Shown here: one piece after another, positions 1 through 11,800 of the stretch | Position numbering within the stretch: position 1 is the stretch's first letter | Layout: every line of letters begins with the position of its first letter | Assembly (NCBI GenBank): GCA_036346255.1 | Contig: CM070625.1 | Location: 34,352,520 to 34,416,519 of the forward strand | Length of the DNA: 64,000 bases | Source of the DNA: Ampelocalamus luodianensis | Taxonomy: Eukaryota; Streptophyta; Magnoliopsida; Poales; Poaceae | Direction: 5' to 3' | Program-made: the position numbers and the translations under genes | Notes under the pieces: model-generated | Told to the model about the DNA's origin: nothing | The model's input: only the letters and a program-made list of their open reading frames with translations | Database searches by the model: none

Positions 1-728
1 GATATCCTCACCATCCGCCTACCGCCGCCTCGCTCGTCGCCCGCCTTCTTCCGCCGCGCCATCCGCCGTATGCCGCGAGGTCTCCTCGGCATCCACTGCG
101 TGGTCTCCGTCCTCCCCACCATTTATCGTCATCCGCCTCGCTGTCTCCTCACCATCCATCGCATGGAGCACGGACAGAGCATGGAGTCTCGTGCACGCCG
201 AGAGAAGAAGTCTGCCGCTGACATTGGGGCCACCAATTTCCACTCCTCTTTTCTGATCTTAGTGGGCCTAATTTAGGATCAAATTCTGGTTCAAAGTTGC
301 CGAGCGAGGAAGCAGACTCAGATTTAGTGTTAACTGTGAATGGACTGTTAAACATGAACCGTTCGACTATTTTGGTCATGTTTCATTACATATTCATGTC
401 ATTGCCTATTACCTCTGTTTCAGTACTTATTTCGCATGATGGATGGTCTCTACCATTAGTGCGACTAATAACATTCTTGCTATCATCCTGTAAGGTTGCC
501 CATCTCATTTCTACTGGCAGCAAATGATTCATATTTAATATTTTTTTAAAAAATAATTCATGTTTCGTACAGTTTGGTGTAGCTTGGTTTAACAGACGGG
601 AACTCTAGTTTTGCACTTGAGGAACTAGTTCTGACAACTAGGCTCGCAGGCCAGCTCGAGCCATCTTTTGAGTCGAGCCAAGCATGCTTATCTTGTTATA
701 TTCACTAGTAACAAAAAAGCATAAAAAA
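1..728. other. Region without a supported gene
   Basis: The first 240 bases are GC-rich and give open frames on both strands, but these are low-complexity arginine/proline/serine stretches with no domain I recognise. The rest is AT-rich with no convincing coding or repeat structure. It may hold the edge of a gene or element that lies outside the window. Confidence 0.5.
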
Positions 729-1694
729 GGAAAATTTGATCATTTACCCCGCTTTTAAATTAACTTCTATTATTTGTATTTATCTTGGACTACATCGATT
801 AAAAGACCCGTTTTGAATTTCTTCATTGATTTTTTGTCATTTCTGCATTTTGCATTTACATTAGCCATTTCAGCCCACAGGAAAAAGACGAATATGCCCT
901 TTGCCCTAGGCACATATGCCAATCCATGTCCTACACAATCCATGCCCAAATCTGACGGCGAGTCCAAATTTAAGAAATTGCACAAACCAACAGATCCACC
1001 ACAGGTTCATATCCAACATGCGAAAAATTAAGATGCACAAATTTGGATCCAAAAATCAAGATGCACAAATTCAGATCCAACATTACATGAATATCGAATT
1101 TTACAAGGTTTTCTACTTCAAGAATTTGCAAGGAATTTTTACATGTTCGGATTCAAATTTTTTGCAAAATTTTGCATGAATCAAGAACCACGTTGGCGCA
1201 ACGGATCTGACTCCCCAACTTCCGGACGACGAAGCTAGTGCCGGAGTGGAGGAAGAAGACAAATCCCACCGAATCTAGGCTCGGGGGAAGCGGATCGGGG
1301 TTGGGGAGGCAGATCTGACACCGACGGCAGGTATCTAGCCCCGTCGGCCGCCGAGCGTCTTCGCTGGGATGAGAGAGAGGGAGGCCACCCGTTGAGCTCA
1401 TGCTGCTACCGCCAACTCCGTTGTCCCCGAGCTTGCGCCGCCTCCGTCTTCCCCGAGCTGTGCGGCAAGAGGGGAGCGGGAAGGAGCAGGTGTTGGTCAG
1501 GTTGGTGGAGAGAGAGATTATAATCTGGACCAAAAGCATATGAGTTATTTCATGTGGTCTGAAATAGGAAAAGTAATTACAAATTGTGAAAATGGCAAGA
1601 CAGCAAACAGAAAAATAAATCTGGGGATTTTAATCAACAGATAAATACAAATAATAGAAGACACTTCAAAAGCGGAGCAAATGATCAAATTTCC
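729..1694. mobile_element. MULE-like TIR element with GC-rich cargo (Pack-MULE candidate)
   Basis: The left end (from GGAAAATTTGATCATTTAC at 729) and the reverse complement of the right end (up to 1694) match over about 60 bases almost without gaps. Weaker matching continues to about 170 bases, for example the shared block near CATTTCAG..CCACA. Long TIRs of this kind are typical of Mutator-like elements. The flanks are poly-A, so the 9-bp duplication is only suggestive (cataaaaaa against nine A). The interior is AT-rich to about 1180 and then abruptly GC-rich from about 1190 to 1520, unlike its surroundings, as in Pack-MULEs that have captured a piece of host gene. No transposase frame is seen, so it would be non-autonomous. 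Confidence 0.65.
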
Positions 1695-1777
1695 AAAAAA
1701 AAAATAATCGAAGGATAAGAGCATGGGCTGATGAATGTGGAATCCGAGAAGGCCACCTGAGAAACACTGGTTCCAAG

Positions 1778-2079
1778 CTACAGTTTAGCAAAGTCGCCCC
1801 CCAGTGAGCCCAAGATCTCCCGTTTCGGTGCGCTGATTATCCGGATGAGCGGTGTGCCATAAAAATCCGAATCAAATCTGATCAATCTTTCGAGGCGAGG
1901 GGCATTCTCGATGACTAGTTCATCCAAGCCATCAACACATACGCCGATGCTCCTACGAGTCGGCGAGTTGATCAGCACGCGGCTGAAGCCCTTGCACCAG
2001 CTAAGCAGCAGGCTCTCGATGGCAGGGCAGCCAGAGAGCACACCGTGGAGGGCGTCGTCCGAGACGACGACGTTCTCGA
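1778..2079 (-). pseudogene. F-box/LRR-type gene, 3' part (cut off by CACTA insertion)
   Basis: This minus-strand frame is the C-terminal part of a plant F-box protein with leucine-rich repeats. It reads ENVVVSDDALHGVLSGC and then a run of leucine-rich residues (ESLLLSWCKGF, LDELVIENAPRLERLIRF). The reading frame enters directly from the insertion point at 2079 and matches the frame that ends at 13551 on the far side of the CACTA element. The frame stops after GGDFAKL at a TAG (1778-1780). The codons after it still encode LGTSVSQ, which fits the family pattern (a KL-x-LGT motif), so the stop probably replaced a Q or E codon. F-box proteins are substrate receptors of SCF ubiquitin ligases; this copy cannot make a full product. 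Confidence 0.85.
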
Positions 2080-2091
2080 CACTACTACACG

Positions 2092-2535
2092 GCCTCATCA
2101 CGAGCGGTTGAGCGGTCATCACGAGCGGTTCCGAACGTCTATTTTATGCGTCTGTGATAAGTGGCGGTTATCACGAGCGGTTAAAAATCCGTCGTGATAA
2201 GTCACAACCGAGCGGTTCTAATTATATAACCGTCTATGATATCTAATTATCACGAGCGGCTCCATTCAAGCAAATGCATTATAGGCGCATATCACGACGG
2301 CTCTATTTACGAACCGTCAGGCTATGCACATATCGAGCGGTTCTATTCTGACCGTATGTGATATGCACATATCGGGCGGTTCTCATTATATAACCGTCGT
2401 GATATGCACATATCCCGGGCGGTTAAATCATCGAACCGTGCGGGATATGTGTATATCCTGACGGTTATATAATAAACCGTGCAGGATTATACATATCACG
2501 AGCGGTTTGATTGATAAACCGTGCAGTGATAGTTA
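2092..2535. repeat. CACTA left subterminal hairpin array
   Basis: About nine degenerate units repeat roughly every 45 bases. Each is an imperfect palindrome: an arm like TATCACGAGCGGTT, a short AT-rich loop, and an arm like AACCGTCGTGATA. The core varies between units (gagc, gac, gggc on one arm; gtcg, gtgca on the other). In En/Spm elements, subterminal repeats of this sort are the binding sites of the DNA-binding transposition protein; that role is inferred here. Confidence 0.85.
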
Positions 2536-3035
2536 TTTCAGCATAACTATTTTTAAAAAATTTACGGCTAGCCTCGGGATTGCTAGCCATGCCCTCTGAA
2601 AATAAGCGGCGAGAAAATAGATACATCACGGATATCAATCGTTGACAACCCAAAGTGATCATTGTCATACAAGCGAACATATATCAAATCTGATCAAACA
2701 TTGTAATATCAACTCGTTGAAAATATTGTCATACAACCCAAAGTGACAACCCAAAGTTTACCATTGAATCACAACTATTCAAAGTGAATTACAACTACAT
2801 CAAATATATTAATTGTTTCAAGGTCGTTGATGAGTGAAACTCTCCGTTGTATAATGATATCCGTCATGATGAAGGTGCGAGCCTCCTCGAACATCAGAGA
2901 TCTCTTTACGAGCAGTGAATCTAAATCTATATTCAAAACCTACAAACAAGAGTAAAGTGTTACACATATATATTTAAATTTATAATTAGCAATTATTGCG
3001 AGATTGACCAACCTCGGGATCAGGCAACCTAGCAC
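2536..3035. other. CACTA interior between left array and minus-strand gene
   Basis: AT-rich sequence with a few short direct repeats (CAACCCAAAGTGA occurs several times between 2648 and 2750). It lies downstream of the minus-strand gene and probably holds its 3' untranslated region. No other feature is seen. Confidence 0.5.
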
Positions 3036-5902
3036 TCATGAGAATGCATATGATGGCAAGCGTAGAATGCACATTCTTACGCTTTTCTTGACGACAACGA
3101 AAAATAGAATTACATATATAGGTATAGTCGGTTCGAGGCGCATTATTACAGTATGATATAGGATTATTGTGTTGTAGCACGTCAGGAAATCGCGTCTGTG
3201 ATTAAGTGTGGCGTTCGTTCCCTTGTATAGCCCTCCCTCGGCAATATAGGAGATGAGCGACCTACATGTTTCAAAAGTTAACCTCGGCCATTTCAAGCGA
3301 AGGAAGACTACAATAGAGTTATGTATGGAGAAATGAGCACACACATCGACTACTTCTTGCACAAGGGTGAAGTCGTGGCCTTTTCATTAGAGAATCAAGG
3401 TATAGTACTGATTCCTCTTTGGTATAATGACTAGAAGGATCGGTGATGCCTACTCATGTATGTCGCTATAGTCATTAAACCTAAGTTCATCTAGCGTATA
3501 AAGTACAAATGAAATTTGTATAGCAAGTAGTGAAGCACTTACTTAGTTTGTAGGGCACCATTATGTAGTCCACGTAGTTTTGAGCAAGCAATCCTGCCGT
3601 TATGTATTTCTCGGCGTAGGATAAATGCGCCAAGATGGTTTGCTCGAGAGACCACGTGTGGGTCGAGAAACCAGGTTCTTTCAATCGCGGGCAGTTTAAT
3701 CATGTATCTATACATAAGCAATGAGTTGTTATATTACGTGAATGTCGTGAATGTAGAACTTGATTGTACACACTTACGATGTCCAACATCGTAGAAGTGA
3801 GGCATTGAGGGCTTTGAGGTTGAATAGGTCGAACAAGTCGTGAAGCCCACGATGAAGGGGGCGGCTCGTGGAGAAATAGTCCTCCGTATCGGCGGTGATT
3901 CCATCAGCGCACCCTTTCTCTTTGGTCTTACGCAAGTACCAGCTATGCAAACTCGACAACCTAATCCAGCGTAGGCTAATCATGTGCTCGTCGCCAGCGG
4001 ACTTGAAAGAGTATTTCTTAGGGTTAGGAGGCGGAGCGCCTTAATGTTCTTGATTTGATTTGTCTGAGCGACTTGCCGCTCTGCGTCTTCCTCTGTCGAC
4101 GACTCGGGAAGCGTCTGGCGGCACGCTTTTTTGTTCGTTGGTGTCTTCTCCACGAGAACCGATGAGCGGGCTTCAGCGAAGGTTGAGGTGCGATCATGGA
4201 GGGTCTGTTGGAGAGACATGGTCGTGTCGAGATGGTTGGGGTAGAGTCATCAAAAGTTGAGCGGCTGCGAGGTCGGGATGATGTCCTTCAAAAGTTGAAT
4301 TGGAGGGCATGGTGGTGTGGAGATGGTTGGGGTAGAGTCATCAAAAGTTGAGCGACGCTGCGAGTCGGGACGATGTCCTTCAAAAGTTGAATTGGAGAGG
4401 CATGGTCGTGTAGAGATGGTTTGGGTGGAGTCATCGAAGGTTGAGCGACGCTGCGCAGGTCGAGCGATGTCCTTCTTTGGCCACCGAATAAAGCATGCAG
4501 GGCATCCCTAGTGTTATGATTTCGTCGTTGGGCGAATCTCCGTGAGACGACCTAAAATTATCATGTACCATGTCCACGGACCACTGGCGTAACCTGCGCC
4601 ACACAGGCACCGTCTTTGCACTATCCCTTCATTGCATGGATACACCACCCCCGCCCGACCTCAATAGACATCCCAACCATCCTCACTTGGAGTGTGCGGT
4701 CGTCGGCTCCTACAAAGCGATCGCAATTAGCTAAGGCGTCCTATAGGTCTATCTTTGGAGCATTCGAGAGATGTACATTACCTTGATGTCGTCGATAGGT
4801 AATTGGACATCATCGTGTTCACAATTTTGCGTGGGCGGCGCTACTCCGATGTTGAGGAGGCGCCTACAAAACAACGGGGCGCTGCGCGGTTGTTGAGGAG
4901 TAGTAGTTGATTCACTTGGTCTGCAATCTTGCTATCTTTTCTTCAAATTTTGCGAAGCACCGTTCTCTTCCTTCAAATTTTGAAGTAAGCACATGTTCCA
5001 ACAACGTGTCGTGCTCGGCCTTGGATCTCTTCTGCTCCTATCGTGCGATGAGTGATGCAGGAATCCATCCCTCCAAGATCGTTAACCCCTTTGCCTCGCG
5101 TGCGACCGGGTGCTCCTTGTTTCCCGGGGCGTAGTTAGTATATCCTTCTCCATGCGCTTGGAAGGAGCCTTGAACATGCGGAACTCAATTCTTGCTGCAA
5201 GAGGTCATCATGTTATTATATACATTATGAAGTTATAGACTTATTAACAACTAGGTAGTTCGAAGACATTTACCACGGTTGGCCACATCGATGCATCGGG
5301 TTTGTGAAAGAGATTTCGCGAAGCGTGGCGATGCCTCGCTCTTAACGGGAGAGCACGTTGATGCGTGATATCGACAAATAGCCTTGTTTCATTCGCGTCC
5401 TCCGCCGCCCATTGCGCGGTTTACCGCGTACCAGGTGCGAGTTTGTGGGGTGAGTGTTAAGTGTCGGAGAGCCTTGTGCGTCGCACTTTCCTCAAGAAAT
5501 TCGGCGTCATCTTCATTTGCACAAAGGCGTCCCATATATCCCGCGACAAATTTATACGCCGTGAAGGGCGTTCGACTGTGTTCACGTACCTTGTGACAAG
5601 CACGCTCTTGAAGGTCCTCCACGCCTTCCGATCGAGAGCAACGCTGTCCGTTCCACCGCGCCAGTCTGCGGTGGGAAAGTGAGCGATTTTAAAACCGTCC
5701 CACGGTGGCTTCTCGAACATCCGACACGGTGTCCCGGCTCCGTGTGGTGATGGGGACCCGTTCCTTCCAAGTATCCGCACAAGGTTCGGAATCTGCTTGG
5801 CTTTGGGGACTCACGAGGATCCCATTGGCATTGACCTCGCGTGGCGGTCATTATGCAGGAGGAATTCTCGATGTTCCTCTGCCATCTCACGTCACGTACC
5901 AC
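3036..5902 (-). pseudogene. CACTA second gene: Transposase_24-like region followed by a Ulp1/C48-like region
   Basis: Several minus-strand frames join into one decayed gene. Around 5457-5780 the translation reads KAWRTFKSVLVTRYV then IWDAFVQMK, the pattern of the plant Transposase_24 (Ptta/En/Spm) family. Near 4780-4830 is the phrase LPIDDIKVM, and around 3774-3983 LHSWYLRKTKEKGC followed by FDLFNLKALNASLLRCW. Around 3590-3700 comes WFLDPHVV and, one frame over, YIMVPYKLS followed by a GTAAGT donor. These resemble the Ulp1-like (C48 peptidase) second protein of grass CACTA elements. I could not place the catalytic His/Asp/Cys with certainty. The gene is divergent from the transposase. Exon borders are uncertain and frameshifts are frequent. 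Confidence 0.6.
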
Positions 5903-6591
5903 TTTCCTCGGAGATCGGGCGGCGAAGATGGTGCGGGCGCCATGTCGCTACTTGCTATCTATATATGCACGAAGCAATATCGTAAGCTCTAGCGACGATT
6001 CAAGCGGTTACTCAACTTAACGAAAATGATGCACAAGCGTATAATATATAAAGAAGGATTGATGGTAGTTTGTGCTCTCGGAAGAGAGTTGCAAAAGAAC
6101 AAGTCTTTGCCATCTCAATCCTATTGTCTATACTCTTCATTAAATGAATATGATAGTATAAATTCAAACTATGAGCTCTAAACAATACTTTGCTAAGCTT
6201 GTCAAATGATCTCAATTGTTCACAGAAAATGATCTCTTAACTATCACATTCAATCTCAGTATAAGAAAAAGTTCATCACAGAGCGAACGAACAAAGCCCA
6301 TTTGATCAATTTCAGTTCACATTATCAAAGACTATCAAAGTCACATCACGGAGGTTACGTCAATACAATAGAGCTCATGAATGAACTAACGAGTATATCA
6401 AATTGTGGATGCATTCAAATGCTGTGATAACTAGCATTCAACAAAGTAACAAATTAACGATATATGAAATTGTGATAGCAAGTAATTTGTACAATAGAGC
6501 TCAAGAATCAACTAACTATCACATTCAATCTCGGTATAAGACAAAGTTCATCACGAGCATGTCAACAAAGCCCAGATCAATTTGCGGATCT

Positions 6592-6932
6592 TTAGGAATA
6601 CTCACGAGGATGCGCACAACAACTCACGGTGCAAGGAGGAGGCCGGTGCGGGGAGGAGGCCGGCGCGGGAGGAGGAGGCGCGGGAGGAGGCCGACACGGG
6701 AGGAGGGCGGCGCGGGAGGAGGCCGGTGCGAGAGGAGGAGGCCGGCACGGGAGGAGGCCGGTGCGAGAGGAGGAGGCCGACACGGGAGGAGGCGCGTCGA
6801 GCGGAGGCGGCGTCGTCGATGAAGAGGCGGCGTCGGGTCTTCTGGCGGGGGAGGTGAGCAGGCGAACCCTAGAGGAGCGAGAGCGCGAGAGCCTAAGAAG
6901 CGCGGGAGGCGAAGTGGCGAGTAAAGAGCAAA
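6592..6932 (-). pseudogene. Probable first exon of the CACTA second gene
   Basis: On the minus strand this stretch opens with an AACCCTAGGGTTCGCC-like leader and runs as a proline/alanine/serine-rich frame (SPARRPDAASSSTTPPPLD and repeats). It ends at CACCGTGAGT (complement near 6630), a good splice donor. It lies upstream of the Transposase_24/Ulp1-like gene in the same direction, so I read it as its 5' exon. The opposite-strand arginine/glycine-rich frames here are shadows of the repeat. Coding status is uncertain. Confidence 0.4.
6625..6805. repeat. GC-rich minisatellite
   Basis: Tandem units of about 16-18 bases built on GGAGGAGGCCGGTGCGAGA and GGAGGAGGCCGACACG variants repeat around ten times. 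The array encodes the proline/serine-rich exon on the minus strand and looks expanded by replication slippage. Confidence 0.8.
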
Positions 6933-6955
6933 ACCTAAGTGCGCCTTTTGATAAA

Positions 6956-7195
6956 AAGAATATCACGACGGCTCTATTAAAGAACCATCGATATATTAAA
7001 AAACGGTTCTTTAATGGCACCGTGTGATATTAAGATATCTCGAGCGGTTCTTTAAGCAAACCGTGCGTGATATTATCACGACGGTGCTTAAATAGAGTCA
7101 TGCGTGATATTGCGATATCTCGAGCGGTTCTTTAATAGAGCGTCGGTGATAATATATCACGACGGATCCATCATAGAGCCGTCATGCTATGGATC
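6956..7195. repeat. Internal CACTA hairpin array 1
   Basis: Five or so units of the same palindrome found at the element's ends (ATATCACGACGGCTC with its inverted partner, TCTCGAGCGGTTCTTTAA and so on). The array lies between the start of the minus-strand second gene and a plus-strand promoter at 7246. It could therefore act in both directions. Confidence 0.85.
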
Positions 7196-7245
7196 TCATT
7201 CCCTTCATCTCCGCGCGAGTGTCTCTTCGTCTCTGCTCCGGCTTT

Positions 7246-7255
7246 TATATAAATA
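7246..7255 (+). promoter_or_regulatory. TATA box of the small internal CACTA gene
   Basis: TATATAAATA lies in a GC-rich to AT-rich transition, about 75 bases before an ATG at 7322 in a good context (CAAATGGC). It directly follows internal hairpin array 1. Confidence 0.65.
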
Positions 7256-7321
7256 GACAACCCTTATCAAAGGGATTTCTCCACAGCTCCTTGATCATCC
7301 CTCTCTCTCCACAAATTCCAA

Positions 7322-7745
7322 ATGGCTTCCTCTCTCGTCCAGTATCGCCTACATTTTGGTTGTGTACTCGCACCTCTCGATGCAACTGGCCCAAGCTGCG
7401 AACAAGGCGTCCGTTCGCAATGCAATCCGTTGTAGACCCTCCCATCTACCGGAGACCATAACGGCGATCATCGGTCGATTGGAGCTCCTCCTCCAACAGA
7501 CCGGTCACGAGGCTCTCGGCATCCGGCGAGTAAACCTGCGTCGTGGAGATTGTCCTATGGAACTCTTTGAGTGCGCACGAGGATGCATCCCGAGTCGAGG
7601 GCGACATCGACATTGCGGAGAGCGGGTCCGCCTAGCCGAGGCTGTGGAGACCAGGTTGATGGCCTCGGGCTATATGGGACTTGATTACGAGTCGAACATC
7701 TACAAGAGAAATTGGCGTGCAAGGTCACGGTGGGGCGTTTGGTGA
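7322..7745 (+). pseudogene. Small internal CACTA ORF of unknown function
   Basis: A promoter-like region and an ATG (MASSLVQYRLHFGCVLA) open a short frame. A second overlapping frame from 7356 runs 129 codons and contains LPETITAIIGRLELLLQQ and later RLAEAVETRLMASGYMGLDYE. Sense-strand coding in two frames suggests one protein broken by an indel or by a short intron. It has a predicted helical, leucine-rich stretch but no domain I recognise. It stands between two hairpin arrays, ahead of the transposase gene. It could be a regulatory protein of the element, but nothing in the sequence proves that. Confidence 0.4.
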
Positions 7746-7974
7746 GGCGATCGGTGATCCGCTCCCACTGAAGCCGGCGAGAATCGTCGATGATTTGAAG
7801 ACTAAGATAGGATCGCTCATCCTTTTTATAAATGCGTGATGTAAAAGCGATAAGGCGATCTATTGTCGATGCGTGATGTAAATATGGTCTTTTTATGCGT
7901 GATGATATGGTCTTTTTATAAATGCAGTGATGATATGGTCTTTTTATCATCTAATTATTCTTGGGCAAATCAAA

Positions 7975-8348
7975 TGCGCTATCACGAGCGGTTGAATAAA
8001 GAACCATCTATGATAATATCCTCATCACGAGCGGTTCCTCTCACTAACCGCTGCATGTTGAACATCACAGATGGCTCCATGTGGAACCGTCATGATATCC
8101 TCCATATCACGAGCAGTTGTCGGAGAAGCGAATCGTGATATACTCCATATCACGAGCGGTTTGTTAATAGAACTGCTCGTGATGTGAGTATATCACGACG
8201 GTTATACTTATTAACCGTCGTGATATTGAGTATATCACGACGGTTTCACATGGAGCCGTCTGTCTGTAGTTCAACACGGCGGTTTGTGTAGAACCGTCTG
8301 TGATATACTCGTATCACGAGCGGTTGGAAATAAGAACCGTCGTGATAT
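7975..8348. repeat. Internal CACTA hairpin array 2
   Basis: About eight units of the terminal palindrome family (TATCACGAGCGGTT, TATCACGACGGTT and the complementary AACCGTCGTGATA). The array stops only a few bases before the TATA box of the transposase gene. The units are as well conserved as those at the element's ends. Confidence 0.9.
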
Positions 8349-8354
8349 TTCACC

Positions 8355-8362
8355 TATAAATA
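8355..8362 (+). promoter_or_regulatory. TATA box of the CACTA transposase gene
   Basis: TATAAATA immediately follows the last hairpin unit of array 2. The next 480 bases (8363-8836) have no long plus-strand frame and look like an untranslated leader with possible introns. They lead to the first ATG of the transposase frame at 8837. Confidence 0.65.
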
Positions 8363-8836
8363 TAAAGACCAGCAGAGGCCCCCGCCTAGCGCCTCGATCT
8401 CTTCTTTAGAATAGAGGGCTTGAGAAGCTTTGCTCTGTGTTGTTTGTGGAGGCTTGTTTATTTGGCTTGCCTTGTTCTTGGTTGTGGGTTGCCCTAGCAA
8501 CTTATGGTCATTGGCTTGCATGCATGCTTGCTTTGTGAGGCTTGGCTTTGGTGGTAGCTCTCGGTTTGGGTGTTGTGAATGAGTGTTTTTGTGAGTGAGA
8601 TAAGTGGTGTATTTATTGTGGCTCTCTTGCCACATTCATTGGCACGAAGGAGAAGGGCGGTGAGAATCTCGCGGGATATTAGGAATTTTAAGTCGTGAGC
8701 TCCGAGGGTAACGATCTTTAACTCTTTATATTTGCTTAATAGGAGGAGTAACGTATTTGCGATTAATAGGAGGAGTAACGTATTTGCGGTTTATTAATAT
8801 AATTTAACACTACTAATTGTTACATGTGTAGCGTAG

Positions 8837-11800
8837 ATGGACCGAAGCGGATGTGCGGTGTGAACCGTGTGAGTGAAGAGTACATTAATGGCGTGATTGC
8901 TTTTAAAGAGCCGCGGGCGGGATATCTTGAATAAGGGATAGAATTTATGTCTTGTCCATGCATTGATTGCGATAATCAAGATTTTTAACAACCCGACGCA
9001 TCGTAGGGCACTTGATTGAAGGGTTTCAAAAAGGGTATACATGTTGGACCATCCACGGTGAAGAGCAGATTATACAGAAGTTAATAATGATGACATCGGC
9101 GAGAAGTCAGCGATATGCGGATGTGGTCGTGTTTTTGATGCGATAGGTCGTATGATGACAATCTGATCGGATGCTACGCGTCTGAAGAAACTACTGATGA
9201 GAGAGTTTTGTAAATTCGAGCGCTTAATGGAGGACTCGGGAAACCTTTGTTCCTCGGCCGCAAGCGGAATACACAAGGTTGTCAACCGTATTTGAACTGT
9301 GAAATTGAAGGCGAGCAATGGTTGGTCAGACAAGAGTTTCACGGCGTTGTTAGGTCTCTAGCGGACATTCTTCCGGAGAGAAACGTGTTGCCCAGCACCA
9401 CCTACCAAGCCAAGAAGGTTCTTTGTCCATTGGGAATGGAAGTAGAAAGAATACATGCATGTCCGAACGATTGTACCTGTATCGTAAAGTATGCAGACTT
9501 GCATGTATGTCCGTGTGCAAAGCATCCCGATACAAGCGTAAGAATCTGCTAAGGTGAAGCAAGGACCTCCTGCTAAGGTGTTGTGGTATCTGCTGTGATC
9601 CCACGTTTGAAGCGTTTATTTGCGAACCGAAGGAGGTAAGATTGCTGCGTTGGCACTCGGAGGAGCGTAAGAAAGATAGAAAACTAAGACACCTGCGATT
9701 CTGCGTAGTGGAGAAACTTGATCGGACCTTCAAAGAGTTCGGTGCGGAGCAGGAACATAAGGTTAGGGTTGAGTCTGGATGGAATGAATCCTTTCGGTAA
9801 CATGAGCACCGACATAGCACATGGCCCGTGAACCTATGTATGTACAACCTTCCTCCTTGGTGTGTATGAAGCGGAAGTACATTTTGATGTCACTACTTAT
9901 CCAAGGGCGAAGCAACACAGGAGCGATATTGATGTGTACCTAGCACCATTCTTGGATGATCTTGTGACCTTTGTGGAGCGAAGGGTACAAATATGAGATG
10001 CGTACAAGCGAGAGAACTTCTCTTTCTGCGTCATGTTGTTCTCGCACTATCAATGATTTTCCGCCCTTGGTAACTGTCAAGCCTTGATGCGAAAGGAGCC
10101 AAAGCTGTCCCTTTGCTTAGATGCTACGGAGAGTGTATGGTGAACAACTCGCGCAAATCGTATATGCGTCACGTAGGTTCCTTCCCAGAGTCACCCATAC
10201 CGCAAGATGAAAAAACAATTCGACGGAAATAAGGAGGGCGATTCGGCTCAAGGGCTTTTAGAGGAAAGAGGTCTATGGTATGGTTAAGGATATCGATGTT
10301 GTGCTTGGGAAGGGATGTAAATTAAAACCCGTCGAACAACATCGGAAGAAGCGGTCAATTTTTGGGACTTGCCTTATTGGGAGCACTTAGAAGTTCACAT
10401 CAACTGCATCGACGTCATGCACGTGGAGAAGAATGTATGTGAAAGCTTGATTGGTCTCTTCATGAACATTAGTGGCAAAACAAAGGATGGTGTTAACGCA
10501 CGACGCGACTTGGTTGATATGAACATAAGGACCGAGTTAGCACCGAAAGAGACCGATAAAGGGCGAACATACCTTCCACCACTTGCTACACTATGTCAAG
10601 GCCGAGAGAAATGAATTGTGCCAAAGCTTGCATGGTGTCAAAGTCCGTCTGGTTACTCCGCTAACATTAAGAAACTTGTTTCTATGCAAGATTTAAAATT
10701 AATTGGTATGAAGTCTCATGATTGTCATGTCTTGATGACACAAATGCTTCTGTTGCAATTAGGGGTATCTTGCCGAACATGGTCAGTGGCAATCTTGAGG
10801 TGTGTTATTTCTTCAACTTAATTGCTCGAGAAGGTCATCGATCCGAAGGACTAGATGCTCTGGGCCGAGGTGGTGGCGACTCTATGTCAACTTGAGATGT
10901 ATTTCCCTCGTCATTTTTCGATATTATGGTCCATCTCATTGTTCATCTTGTGAAAGAGATAAATATATGCGGTCTGTGTTCCTCGTCATATGTACCCGTT
11001 CGAGAGGTATATGGGAATTCTCAAGTCCTACGTGACGGACTCGATCTCGAGGAGGGCAGCATCATCGAAGGTTATGCAACGAAGAGGTCATTGAGTTCTG
11101 CGTCGACTACATGGCTCGGTGGAACCGATAGGTGTGCCTCTATCTCGTCATGAGGAAGGCTGGATGGTATCGGGACCATCGGAAGGAAATCAATCACTCC
11201 CGATCCGGATACGTGCGCTCAAGCCCATTTCACGGTCTTGCAACACATGACCCAACCGTCCCGTACATCGACGAGCACAAAGACATGATGCGCCAGCGAG
11301 AATCCGGACCGGTCGGAGGTTTGGATCACGAGAAACACAACCGTCGGTTCAACGAATGGGTAAAGGTGCGAATCATGGTAGGAGGTCATCAAGTGATGAT
11401 ACGCTGCTATGGTTGGCAAAGGGTCACAATTTACAATTGTCACATGGCAAGGATCGACATAAATGGGTACACATTTTATCTGGCACTCGGATAGGAAGAG
11501 CACTGATCCGGAACAGCGGTGTCCGCATAGATGCATTCGATCTGGATGGTGAGGAGCTCGTACTATGGGCAAATAGAGGAGATATGGGAGCTCGACTCGT
11601 GCTTTTCAAGATCCCCTATTTCGGTGCGCTGGGTCCATCTCCCACATGTGAAGGTCGACAAATGCGGCGTCACTACCGTGGACCTCAATCGTGTCGGATA
11701 CAAAGATGAACCATTAAATCTTGGCTAACCAAGTTGTTCAAGTCTTCTATGTAACCGACCGGCAAATAAGAAGCGTCACGTAGTTCTTCATGGAAAAGAA

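Noticed and set aside
6403..6857. Arginine/glycine-rich plus-strand frames
   Set aside because: They are read-throughs of the GC-rich minisatellite; the opposite strand has the leader, proline-rich exon and splice donor.
2092..8348. Regular arrays of short palindromes resembling a CRISPR array
   Set aside because: Units vary throughout, spacers are not of constant length, and the arrays lie at CACTA ends and promoters in a plant genome.
6956..8348. A smaller CACTA element nested between the two internal arrays
   Set aside because: No CACTA termini or 3-bp duplication occur at the outer edges of the arrays; TATA boxes directly follow them instead.
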